Of a stretch of DNA of 64,000 nt, positions 47,557 through 58,281 are shown piece by piece. The stretch is from assembly GCA_013420905.1 (NCBI GenBank), contig JAAXNY010000011.1:2604001-2668000 (forward strand), read 5' to 3'. This stretch comes from Collybia mongolica (taxonomy: Eukaryota > Basidiomycota > Agaricomycetes > Agaricales > Clitocybaceae). Within the stretch, counting starts at the first letter, position 1; each line of letters opens with the position of its first letter. Made by a program: the position numbers and the translations under genes. The notes beneath the pieces were generated by a model. That model was given only the letters and a program-made list of their open reading frames with translations, searched no databases and was not told the origin of the DNA.

Positions 47557-48466
47557 ACGCACTACGGTGGCAGAATTCTTTATATTCCTGCCAAAAAAAC
47601 GCTATAATGACGAGGCAAAAAAGAGTAATTTCGTTGGTCGTGAGCTATTTTAGCTGATTTTCCAGACTTTCGCCGTCGATTAAGGTGGCAGTGAGGTTCG
47701 ACACAGTCTCTGAAAATCCAATAATTGGTAAGCAAGGACGCCAAGCATCTGTGGCGGGGTTTCTCGCTCGGAACTCGGAAGGAACTTTGTCCTCAACGCA
47801 CCTAGCATTCTTTTCAATGCGTTGGACATATCTTGACGGTTGACATACTTATTTGTGCCGGCGTCAATACTAGGTAAGACTCAACTGGACAACGCATTTA
47901 TGACGCTGCCAAATATTCAGGCTTGACACTTACTTATCCACGACAAGTACGATTCGGTATCAGCATGACGATCGGTCTATGTTTGCATAAAATGGGTGAT
48001 ATCTAAGCCTCATTTCTAGTGGGCAACACCGCAGAACCATTACTGAGTACCAGGGAACTCCAAATCGCCGCTAAAGAAGCCCCAACCGAGAATTTCTCAT
48101 CTAACTTCGCCTCCCTTCAACCGTGATTCGAAGAGTTTTGAGCCTGGGGCTTCCCAAGAAGCGAGGATTTCGGGTCTTTCTTTGTGGTTTCCCCGCCGCC
48201 TGTGAGCGCTTGTGAAGCTGAATATCCAATGCCATGGCCCCACTTGCACTCCTCCTGACCTTTATTCTCGGATAAAACTACGCGTTCGCCAATCCGCTCG
48301 ACCAATATCCGAATTTTTACCATTCTCCAACCTCGTCGTCTAGCGTTTTGTGTGGTCTTCATCGCGTCTTTCAGAGCGTGCCCCGTGTCTTTTCCGGTAG
48401 AACCCTTGACTCTCAATAGAGACGTGGCGTCGCGGCAAAGGAAGGTCTTTTGCACCAGGACAAAGA

Positions 48467-48474
48467 TATAAAAG
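48467..48474 (+). promoter_or_regulatory. TATA box of AA9 gene A
   Basis: TATAAAAG, 75 bp upstream of the ATG at 48549. The same element stands in front of all four clustered AA9 genes. Confidence 0.7.
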
Positions 48475-48548
48475 AGGGCAGATTTATCTCAAACCTCAGT
48501 TCACACCCCAACCAGTTTTCTACCACCCGAAATCAGACTTGAAACAAC

Positions 48549-49461
48549 ATGAAGCTCTCTGCCGTCGTTGGTCTCGCTATTCTTGCCCAAAGCGCATCGG
48601 CCCACTGTATGAAACCTCTCCACTAGGCCTATTTGTTCCTCACAGTTTTGCTCTAGATATCTGGTACAACCTAATCGCAGGAAGTACCCAGTCGACGGCC
48701 GCTGTTCGAAAACCCGTCAGTAACTCGCCGGTTGAAAGCGTTACTTCAAACAGCATTAGATGCAATGCCAACCCCATGCCCGCCACTCAGACGGTCACTA
48801 TCGCTTCCGGAAGTACCATTGGGTTCCAGCTAGACAACACTATCTATCACCAAGGCCCTGCTGCGATATACCTCGGGAAAGCTCCTAGTACAGCCGCAAG
48901 CTGGGATGGAAGTGGCTCTAATTGGTTCAAGGTGCGCCTCACTCAATTTTCGTTTTGCTCGATATCAACGAAGAGATCTAGATCGCTGAATGGGGCGCAA
49001 CCTTCAACCCCTTCGGCTTCACCGATTTGAACGCAAGCCAACTTACTACGACCATCCCTGCCAACACACCACCTGGCGAGGTATTGAATGCTGTTATACT
49101 ATTTTCCTGCGTTGAACACTCATTTGCGCTTGCAGTACTTGGTCAGAATTGAACAGATCGGTCTGCATGTGGCTGGTGCCCCTCAGTGGTACATCTCCTG
49201 CGCCCAGATCAAGATAACTGGTTCTGGAAGCGGAAACCCCTCAAAAGTATCCATCCCTGGATACGTGTCTGCCTCAGGTAAAGCGGTCCTTGTGACTGTC
49301 AAAAAATGGTTCTGATGTATTACAGATCCCGGCCTCACTGTCAACATCTATAACCCTGTTCCCACCTCCTACAAGGTAAGGTCACTCCAGGACATATATA
49401 CGGATCATTTAATTGAACATATGATGACCAGGTTCCTGGACCTGCTGTCTGGAGGGGATAA
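48549..49461 (+). CDS. AA9 lytic polysaccharide monooxygenase A, six exons, 217 aa
   Basis: Exons 48549-48606, 48657-48931, 48982-49080, 49136-49277, 49326-49375 and 49432-49461 total 654 nt. The signal peptide MKLSAVVGLAILAQSASA precedes mature His1 (HYIWYNLIAG), whose codon sits just before the first intron. The second copper His is in YHQGPAAIYLGKAP, and the axial Tyr and its Gln are in APQWYISCAQIKIT. The C-terminus is SY-K-VPGPAVWRG, with no CBM1 or linker. It is a short single-domain AA9 secreted to attack cellulose or related glucans with O2/H2O2. Gene B, 310 bp downstream, has the same exon lengths and intron phases, so the two arose by tandem duplication. Confidence 0.95.
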
Positions 49462-49703
49462 TTCTATAACATTTTGAATATGCCCATTCGTCTCTAGTTA
49501 ATAAATAACAAAAACATATCCTATACAACCTCGGATAAAACAGAAAGTCAGGCCATATTCGAGTGCTTCCCGAGAACCAATTACTCTCCACAATTGTCAG
49601 ATGCATGTATCACGTCGGACACCAGAAATCTCCGTACCTTCCCCGGATTCACGATAAAAATAGAATGCGGCAAAATCTTAGCTTCTCGTCCTTCGTGAAA
49701 TGA

Positions 49704-49711
49704 TATAAAAG
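49704..49711 (+). promoter_or_regulatory. TATA box of AA9 gene B
   Basis: TATAAAAG, 61 bp upstream of the ATG at 49772. Confidence 0.7.
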
Positions 49712-49771
49712 GGTGGCCGAGTGCCCCCACTCCTCGAAGCAACTGTTCTTGTTCCAACTACCTTCCTCAAT

Positions 49772-50708
49772 ATGAAATTCACCAGCCTAGTTGCCCTTGC
49801 CGCCCTCGCTCAGAGCGTCTCTGCTCATTGTAACGCTGTTCCGATTCCGTTTCAAGGCGTATATCACCTCATGACCTTCTTTCACAGACATCTGGTACAA
49901 CCTCATCGCAGGAAGTACCCAGTCGACGGCCGCTGTTCGAAAACCCGTCAGTAACTCGCCGGTCGAAAGCGTTACTTCAAACGACATTAGATGCAACGTC
50001 AACCCCACACCCGCCACTCAGACGGTCACTGTCGCTGCGGGAGATACCATTGGGTTCCAGCTAGACAACACTATCTACCACCAAGGCCCTGCCGCGATAT
50101 ACCTCGGGAAAGCTCCTAGCACAGCTGCAAGCTGGGATGGAAGTGGCTCTAACTGGTTCAAGGTACCATTGCTTTAGCCTGCCATTACATCCGAAGAGAT
50201 GCTTATCGAATATTCCCAGATTGCCGAATGGGGCGCCACATTCAACCCCTTCTCATTTACTGACTTGAATGCCAGCCAACTCACTACCACGATTCCTGCC
50301 AACACGCCGCCTGGCGAGGTGTGCGATTTCATGTGGATATACCCTTTGCAAGTCTGACCCTTAGCAATCCCAAACAGTACCTGGTTCGCATTGAACAGAT
50401 TGGCCTCCACGTAGCCGGAGCCCCCCAATGGTACATCTCATGTGCTCAAATCAAGATTACTGGTAGTGGATCCGGAAATCCTTCGAAGGTTTCCATCCCA
50501 GGATACGTATCCGCAAGTGGTCAGTCCTTCCACGCTGCACTTCTCCTCGACCAGAAGGCTGATTCTCCTTCACAGACCCTGGCCTCACCGTCAACATCTA
50601 CTACCCAATTCCTACTTCCTACAGGGTAAGTCTTCGAAAAATTTATTCGAAAAAAATTTCGAGCTTACACTATATTAGGTTCCTGGACCCGCGGTCTGGA
50701 GAGGATAA
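49772..50708 (+). CDS. AA9 lytic polysaccharide monooxygenase B, six exons, 217 aa
   Basis: Exons 49772-49829, 49888-50162, 50220-50318, 50378-50519, 50576-50625 and 50679-50708 have the same six lengths as gene A. The signal peptide MKFTSLVALAALAQSVSA is followed by HYIWYNLIAG. The copper His in YHQGPAAIYLGKAP and the Gln/Tyr pair in APQWYISCAQ are intact. By hand count, exon 2 differs from gene A at about 19 of 275 bases and exon 3 at about 18 of 99, so exon 2 is unusually similar. The predicted role is the same: extracellular oxidative cleavage of beta-glucans. Confidence 0.95.
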
Positions 50709-51051
50709 ATCCGATCGGAATAACTATTCGCTTTTACTTTGACCCTTACTTATGCATACGATGTGAAAGTGGTGTCTTTGTGACAAATACAAAATTTCCC
50801 GAAGCCAATGGGATTTAAGTAACTTAAGACTCAACCATTCAGGTGACTTGAAAAGGGGTAATTTATGACTACAAATACAAACTGTTGGTCACTGAGCAAA
50901 CTAGGGCCGATTTTCTTTGAAAAGAAGGTAAGTCAACTCAAAATTGGTGACGATAGCAAATACATAGCATCTATGTCCAATGGATGGTTATAAATCAATT
51001 TACGTTTTCACAACCAGTACATATATTTATGGCAGTCGTACTACCAACTAT
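50709..51051. other. Convergent 3' flanks of AA9 genes B and C
   Basis: 343 bp of AT-rich sequence between the two convergent stop codons. No gene is present. Confidence 0.6.
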
Positions 51052-51969
51052 TTATCCACGCCAGACGGCGGGTCCGGGAACCTTTAGTATATTGAGTATT
51101 CCGCTGGGTCGGAGGGTAGAATAAAACACGTACTCGGTATGAAGTGGGAACGGGGTAGTAGATGTTAACAGAGAGGCCGGGGTCTGAAGGAAGCACGGTA
51201 AGCGACAAATTGGATTTTGGGACGAGTAATGGTTGGTTACCAGATGCAGAGACGTATCCTGGGATGGACACCTTAGATGGGTTTCCAGATCCACCGCCAG
51301 TGATCTTAATCTGAGCGCAAGAGATGTACCATTGAGGTGCACCAGCAACGTGGAGGCCGATCTGCTCAATTCGGACCAGATACTGTAAATTTTGATGGGT
51401 TAGTATTTGCTTGCTTTATACTCTAGAGATGTGTACCTCGCCCGCGGGGGTGTTAGAGGGGATGGTGGTCGAGAGTTGGCTCAAACCCTCAGAAGTGAAC
51501 TTGAACGGGTTGAATGTTGCGCCCCACTCGGCGATCTTTGTACAAGTTGAGAATTAATAAAGAGGTAACCGTCGATTAATTACCTTGAACCAGTTAGCGC
51601 CACTCCCGTCCCAGCTGGCGGCAGAGCCCGGAGCTTTTCCAAGGTAGATGGCGGCAGGGCCCTGGTGGTAGAGGGTGTTGTCCAATTGGAAGCCAATTGA
51701 GCTACCGGCGGCGACTGAGACGGTGGCAGTTGCAGGTGTGGGGTTGACGTTGCATCGAAGGTTCGCTGACGTCGCGCTCTCAACGGGGGAGTTGCTAAGA
51801 GGTTTGCGAACAGCCGCAGTCGAAGATGTGCCTCCGGCGATGAGATTGTACCAGATGTCTGTACCACACCAGGTCAAAAGACGCACAATGGACGTACGCG
51901 AACAAACTTACAATGCGCAGATGCGCTTTGCGCAATGGCGGCGAGGCTGAGAACGGTAGCGAACTTCAT
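51052..51969 (-). CDS. AA9 lytic polysaccharide monooxygenase C, six exons, 217 aa
   Basis: Exons (minus) 51969-51912, 51858-51584, 51535-51437, 51382-51241, 51183-51134 and 51081-51052 have lengths identical to genes A and B. The signal peptide MKFATVLSLAAIAQSASA precedes HYIWYNLIAGG. The second His lies in YHQGPAAIYLGKAPGSA, the Gln/Tyr pair in APQWYISCAQIKITGGG, and the protein ends RVPGPAVWRG. All copper-site residues are intact, so it should be an active secreted LPMO. It faces gene B tail to tail. Confidence 0.95.
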
Positions 51970-52956
51970 GTTTTTAGATAGAGTGGCGAGTACTGAAGGA
52001 GGACATCGTTGTGCCATTCATTTTATACCCTGGATGTGAGTAAACGCGTGACTGGAATCTTATATCGCGCATTGTACCAAGCCTCTCCAAGCTTATTGGA
52101 AGGTCAATCGGAGAAGACGCGGATGGCGCCAAGAGGTAAGGGTTCACAGAGGTCCAGTTGACGTTGTACTCGAATACGCTGGAGAGATTGAGCAGTAACC
52201 ATCAGACACGGGCACGTGTTTCGGTCAAAACAGCTTGAGCGATCAGGAGTCAGTTCAATGCCGAACGAGAGTTCTGCATTGCCAAGAAAAAAAGGGATGA
52301 AGGGCCAGAGCGAGTTATGCGCACGGAGATTCCACGAGTCACTTCGTGCGTTATATTATCCGAGGTTCAGCTTACAGGCCATGCGGCTCTCGGTAACGAT
52401 ACAAAAAAGCGGGGAAATAAACGATTCTGAGGGTTATTGCAATGTGGCACGTGTGGCTCAAGAACCAGCCGATGTACCGAGAATTACCCCCTCCCATTTT
52501 TTCGAGTCCGACCGGGTGTCGGTATGGTCCTATGATTAGTGAACCGTGATTAAGCCCAAGGTGGCGCCGTTGTTTGGGTCCGGAACGGAATTAGAGGCAA
52601 TATAGCGACGGGGTTGAAAGGCGAGAATACCTAAAACGATTGGCTGAGGTGATGGTATAAGTATTTACTTGGAAGCTAACGATGTCTGTTCAAAACAATA
52701 TGATGGCCAAATAGGCACAAACTTCAAGGGCTCAATTACCGTCAAAGCACCATCCAAGTGCTATGGAAAAAGGTAACCAACCATCTGAAAGGAAGGGCTC
52801 TGGGGAAAGGATTCTTCTGGATCGCACAAAAATATAAGAAAGACAATAGTTGTATTAAACACTTCAAGTGCATGTAGAATATGTATTAAACGAATATGTA
52901 TCAAATCTCAAACTTGTAATTCAAAGCGTTTAGGCATGCAGACCAGCAGCACTGCT
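51970..52956. other. Intergenic between AA9 genes C and D
   Basis: Contains the gene C promoter (TATA box at 52020) and the gene D 3' flank. A plus-strand open frame at 52216-52539 has no recognisable product. Confidence 0.5.
52020..52027 (-). promoter_or_regulatory. TATA box of AA9 gene C
   Basis: TATAAAAT on the minus strand, 51 bp upstream of the ATG at 51969. Confidence 0.65.
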
Positions 52957-53831
52957 TTACCCGCGCCAGACGGCAGGTCCGGGAACCTTGTAAGAAGTAG
53001 GGACCGGCCAGTAAATGTTGACGTTAACATTACGATCTGAAGTATATGATCAGCGATAGGTTCGATCCACCAGCGGGAGGGCGATCTTACCTGATAGCCC
53101 AATGTATCCAGGGATAGAGACCTTGGGCGGGTTACCAGACCCCCCGTTGGTAATCTTGATCTGGGCGCATGAGACGAAGGACTCGGGAGGCGTGATGTGG
53201 AGACCGAGTTGTTCGATGCGAACCAAGTACTGTTGACGAGTAAGGTTGGTGGTAGTCAAGATTAGAACAGCGATAGCACATACCTCGCCGCTTGGAACGT
53301 TGGGGGGAATAGTAGTGGTCAAACGAGCCTTGCCCAAGGAGGTGAAGGCGAAAGGGTTAAAGGTGGCGCCCCACTCAGCGATCTAAACAGTGACATATTT
53401 GTGAGCCAAGTAGGATAAGATACGTGCGTGAATTTTACCTTGAACCAGTTGGCACCGCTGCCATCCCAGCTAGCTGCAGAGCCGGGGGCCTTGCCAAGGT
53501 AAATCGCGGCAGGACCAGGGTGGTAGACGATACCATCGAGCTGGAAGCCAATAGTGCTTCCGGCCGCGACGCTGAGAGTCTCCGATGCGGGGAAGGGATT
53601 GACATTGCAGCGCATGTCAGTCGAGGTCACAGGCGCGATGGGCATGTTATTTTGGGGCTTGCGAACGGCCCTGGACGACGTGGAATCGCCAGCGATGAGG
53701 GTAGTCCAGATATCTGAAGAGTAAAGAGTTTAGACAGGAATGGTAAAAATAAAGCGAGCGACCGGGAGCTCACAATGGGCAGAGGCGCATTGCGCAATAA
53801 GTGCAAGACCGAGGATGCTGGTAATCTTCAT
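52957..53831 (-). CDS. Divergent AA9 lytic polysaccharide monooxygenase D, five exons, 216 aa
   Basis: Exons (minus) 53831-53774, 53713-53439, 53382-53284, 53229-53091 and 53036-52957 total 651 nt. The first three match the lengths in genes A-C, but the last two exons of those genes are fused here: the intron before VPGPAVWRG is absent and the codons run straight through. The signal peptide (MKITSILGLALIAQCASA), mature His1 (HYIWTTLIAG) and second His (YHPGPAAIYLGKAP) are kept. At the axial-ligand motif gene D reads PPESFVSCAQ where A-C read APQWYISCAQ, so the conserved Gln is Glu and the axial Tyr is Phe. It may be a redox-altered LPMO or a copper/glycan-binding protein. No frame damage is seen. 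Confidence 0.93.
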
Positions 53832-56566
53832 GGTAATGAGAGGAAGGTTTGACGCGAAGTGAGCGTGTGGGTGATTGGACGGGGGGGAAAGGAAGAATGA
53901 ACCATGGTGAGAGATTTTAGCTACGCTTTTATAGCGAAAACTCCTCACAGAATGGTCCCAAAAGAGGTGTAGGATGTAAAATTTCGAGGGTGCGAGTTCC
54001 AATATCTTTCACAAGTTAGAGGCGCACAAGGGTGAAGGGTGCCAAGAATAGGCTCAAGTCCGACCTTCAACGTCCAGAAGGGGGCATTGTGATGGATGAT
54101 CGTAGAGACCAAATCAAATTTCATTCGTGATCGGAAAGAAGACGGTTTGGGTTGGTAAAAACCTGCAGCAGAGGCAGGTGGTCTTTGTCGTTATCTAGGA
54201 AGACAAATTAGGGTTTTGTTTGGACTTCAGATGTGGGAGCCGTATTGGAAAATAGGGTGCTTGTGGTAATTGGTCAGACAAGGCATCCGAAAGTGCACAA
54301 GTTTTGTTGTCCAGTACGTGCACTTTCAGCGGCCTACTGAAAACCAGTCTGGGAGCTAGATTTCCCCACGGCGGCCGTATGTATGGCTGATACTCTTTGA
54401 CGGCGTTTTACCAAGTCGTACCCTCCAGCTGGCGGCAAGTTGACAAGACTTCCGACTTGAAAATTCGGATCTGGCGGACTTGGAACGGGACACAAAAGAA
54501 ATAATTTTCTGAAGAGTCATCTGAATAACCTTCACAAACAAAGTGGCCGATATTTATCGGGCTGCGTCGGGCCGTGCATCGGCATCCTGAAACGCTACCA
54601 CACAGGCTGATGTAAAAAAAAAATTAAAAAATGATCCGGTGCTTATCTATCTCGTGCCGAAGGTGCCTTCAAACAGTCCTTGGAGGACGTTTTGGGGTTC
54701 CTTTCCGCGAATATGTGGAAGAAAAACTTTTTATTTGTTTACTTAGGAGGTCACAAGGCTGCCTTTGAAATAGTAATTTTGTTTTACGAACGCTGACAAA
54801 AGGGCTCAAATAATACAAAGGAGGACTACCTAGACCGAAGGATCAAGATGCCTATGGAGTTTGAGAGCTGATATATTCACTCACACACGTCTGCTGCGCG
54901 CATCGTACATGAAATTTTAAGGTATCTTAGTACAACCAGAGAATGAGACCACATACCGGGAAAATCGGATGGTATTGTCTTTGACATCAAAGCATTCGGA
55001 ATGGCGCTGCAGCGGCCCGTCACTGAGACAGAATCTCAAATTATTTCTAACAACGCATACTTAACGATAGTTCATTATGGTTCTTATCGATAACGAGGTC
55101 GAGCATCCCAGAGACTTCTTGATTCCGCTAATACGACGAAGTTTAGGAAGAATGAGTCAATCTAAGGTCAGAGGACATGTGTATCCCTTCTGCCAAGAGG
55201 GGCGCATCATCGGTCATACCTATGAAGGAGGTGAGAACGAGTGGACGGCAAAAAACCGGATCGACGTACGAGAAGAACGTATGAACGGCGGAATGTCGTC
55301 AAGGATTCCAACGATGATGGCATTTCCGAAGACTGGCAACGTTGAGTTAAGATCAGTCAAAGGATACCCTTTGATACATTGATTGAGCATTCAGCACTAT
55401 GTTTAAACCCATTTTCGTATAAACAGATATTCCGAACGTACGGTGATTAGCCCCAATCCCCCTTTCCACTGGTCGGCGAAACCTTGGTTGCTAGTCCAAC
55501 AAGGAATTCATTAATCCTCTTTCCACGCTTCTTCCTAGGAAGTAGAGGTGATCAAAATATAAACTGTGATTTCGAAGGGACATGTGATATGACCAATACC
55601 TTCTGACCCAGTAAATTGTGACGGACGACCACCCGTACTTCCAACACGCTCATAGGTGAAGCGCAGGACACCTGACTGCATGATCAACATATATATGGCA
55701 TGATAAGATACCTCAACACAGCCCAATCGATCATACTTTCTCCATCTCGTTTCCTCAGTCTGACGAACGATTGGGCCTCATGCGGAGCCAGGTGGGGTGA
55801 AATTATTCATCCAGCACCGTCGCTTACGAACGCAAAGAGGAGCGGACTGTGGCCAGAACTCGTGCAAGTCTCTCCTTAAATTCAATTGCATGCCGTCGAT
55901 CAATCGTATCTCTTGTAGATTACATTTATCTAACATTGAGGCGATCCATACACTAGGACGCGCCGTATCGTAGGAATCGGCGTCACCAGGATGGCTAACG
56001 AATGATCGGTCAAAGCCCTCCAATAAAGGCTGGTACGCGTACTATTCGCAGAGCCATCGGCCTCGGGACATGTCGCCTTAGGCCTATATTCTTGAAGGCG
56101 CCAACGACCTTTTTTCCACAGAACCACATGAGACTTAGAGTTCATTCAATTGGAACTTGTAGCCAACCACGAACTTATATCGCGAACAGGTGGTAGTGTG
56201 CATTCTTAGAAACATGTTAGCTACTTGTCGTTGAAGGAATAACAGAAATTTCACAAATGTACGGATAGCAAACACCCTCGATTTGGCTATCAATGTTTTC
56301 TGTTTTCGAAATGCGTGGTTTCAAGGTCTATAGCTTAGGACCTAACTCATTTCCTTGGTTCATGGATGGCCCAACGTGTTACGGTCCTAAGGTGAGTTTT
56401 CGACCTTGCTCGCTTGGTTTCGAAATTGCAGGCACGAACAGCTCGCTCGGTATTTCCCGATCGCGACAAACATTCGAATCATCAAGTGACTCCCTTTCAA
56501 CTTCTCTTTCTCCTCCATCAACCCACCAAAAATGCTTTTTATCCACTACCTATTTTCTACTGCTAA
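53832..56566. other. 2.7 kb without a supported gene
   Basis: After the gene D promoter there are only short, unrelated open frames (for example 55077-55382 plus and 55778-56023 minus). An A-rich tract lies at about 54614-54630. Confidence 0.45.
53926..53933 (-). promoter_or_regulatory. TATA box of AA9 gene D
   Basis: TATAAAAG on the minus strand, 95 bp upstream of the ATG at 53831. Confidence 0.65.
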
Positions 56567-57858
56567 ATGAGTTGCGAAAATATTATTCCCGTTATTGACG
56601 CCAGTGCATTCATGTCTTCACCGCTTTCTTCATCACCATCAGCTGAACAATCGCAAATCGCGAAAAAGATCTATGAAGCATTCCATTCTTCAGGCTTTAT
56701 CCAAATCACCGGCCATGGGATTTCCGAGGACCTACAGAACAAGCTTTTTCAGGGCACCGAACGGTTCTTTGCCCGACTCGAAGAGGAGAAACTGGCGCTG
56801 TACAAAGAATGGCGGGGTCGCGTGGAGAGGATACATACCGTATGGCGGTGAAGGCACACGTGGTCGCGTCGACCAAAAGGAAGGGGCATATTTAGGTCCA
56901 GAGCACCCAAATGATCACCCGCAAGCAGGCCTGCCCTTATACGGAAAGAACCAGTTCCCCGACGCGACGGTCCCTGAGATGCGCCCGGCGGTTTTGCAAT
57001 ACATCAATGAGGTGATAGAGATGGTCAAGACAATCTCTTGGCGCTAGGTATAAACGGGCATTTTATTAGGGAAATTTACCTTACAAGCAGAGCCATTGGA
57101 GTTTCTCCGTGCATGGAAGTATGAGAGGAGGGTGGAGGTGGGTAGCGAGGGGAAAGCTTGGGGAATCGGGGAACATTCTAGGTAACAAGGATCGTTTGAT
57201 TTTGGCGGATACTGACCGATATATGTTATCAAGATTTTGGGTATCTGACGATTTTTAAACAAGGTTCCCCCGGTCTCCGGATGCGTCTACCGCGTTCCTA
57301 AATGGTTGCATTAACTAATGAAACGGGACAGATACTGTCACCGAAAGGCGGCCGGATTGATGTACCTGTAAATGAGAACGCCTTCATATGCGACGGTTAG
57401 TCTTTGACCTTGGTCATGAAAAGAACTTACACCCAGTTCTAGTTGCTGATATGCTCGATATGGTGTCGGGTGGACGCCTAAGAAGTACATTCCACCACGT
57501 TCTCCCTCCTGCACTATAAGCGCCAGTCAACGTTCCGTGAAGTAATCTTCTCTCATCTGTTTATGTCTTTAGTGGGAACCATTGCATATCTTTCCCCTTG
57601 TTCTTCGACTTCAGTTAGGCCGCTAAAATGGTCCCTTTACCCCTCACACATATTCCCCCACTGTCCCCTAGCGAAGAGGCTCGAGTGAAGGAGCGCTGGG
57701 CGAAGACAACATTCACAGGCATCAGTGGTGAGTGGTGGCAATATCTCGCGAAGAAGGCCAAGAAGATCTTTCCGGAACTTGCTTTGCCTAAATTTGAGGC
57801 GAACGCGAAGCCATCAAGTCGGTTAGCGATTGCTGTCCCGACTCCGACGCCTGCTTGA
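56567..57858 (+). pseudogene. 2-oxoglutarate/Fe(II) dioxygenase (isopenicillin-N-synthase-like) pseudogene
   Basis: The family order is followed throughout but in shifting frames. An N-terminal domain opens at 56567 (IPVIDASAF, then SGFIQITGHGISEDLQNKLF). At the A run near 56804 the frame changes to NGGVAWRGYIPYGGEG and GPEHPNDHP. Further shifts near 57030 and 57065 lead to LEFLRAWKYE and WGIGEHS, the Fe-binding His region. After an intron, GYLTIFKQGSPG is followed by a stop near 57297, then GRIDVPVNENAFICD and GGRLRSTFHHVLPP. The C-terminus PLPLTHIPPLSPSEEARVKE and GEWWQYLAKKAKKIFPELAL (57634-57858) is preceded by TAG 57616-57618, where the family usually has Trp. With at least four lesions the gene cannot make a full enzyme. 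Intact relatives oxidise small molecules using 2OG or O2. Confidence 0.85.
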
Positions 57859-58281
57859 TGTATGAGCTCTTCTTCTGCACAGCTATTCAAATGTTCTGAC
57901 TGCGATCCTGAAGCGTTCTAGTATCTGTGATTCATCGCATCGACTCACAACCGCCCGTTTCTCACCTCACAACGACTTTGTTCTCTCGTCATGGCATCGG
58001 TTACCTACTTCTCGGCAAATTTGTACGTTACACTTCTCTCCCCCATACATTCATACCCACTCTTGGGTGTTGCCAATTACCATACCATACCCTTATGTTC
58101 TCAAACGCTGTCACTTATACCATCGATCACTTGTGTTATTTTTATCTCGTCAACGTGACTGACTGTTGCGGCCGTTAATCGGATCGATAGGTGGTCTTTC
58201 TTCCTACGCTGGCAACAGAACAGACTCCCTCGTCCGTCTCGTCGCTTCAGCCGTTATTCTGCTAGGGCTACGCGAGCCACC
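57859..58281. other. Intergenic
   Basis: Between the dioxygenase pseudogene and the F-box-like gene. It contains the promoter of the latter and no further coding pattern. Confidence 0.5.

Larger units (their letters stand above)
44595..48548. other. About 4 kb without a supported gene
   Basis: Many short open frames on both strands (for example 46978-47322 minus and 46342-46614 plus) show no family resemblance or coherent splicing. It contains a 21-bp tandem duplication at 47515 and, at its right end, the promoter of the first clustered AA9 gene. Confidence 0.45.
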
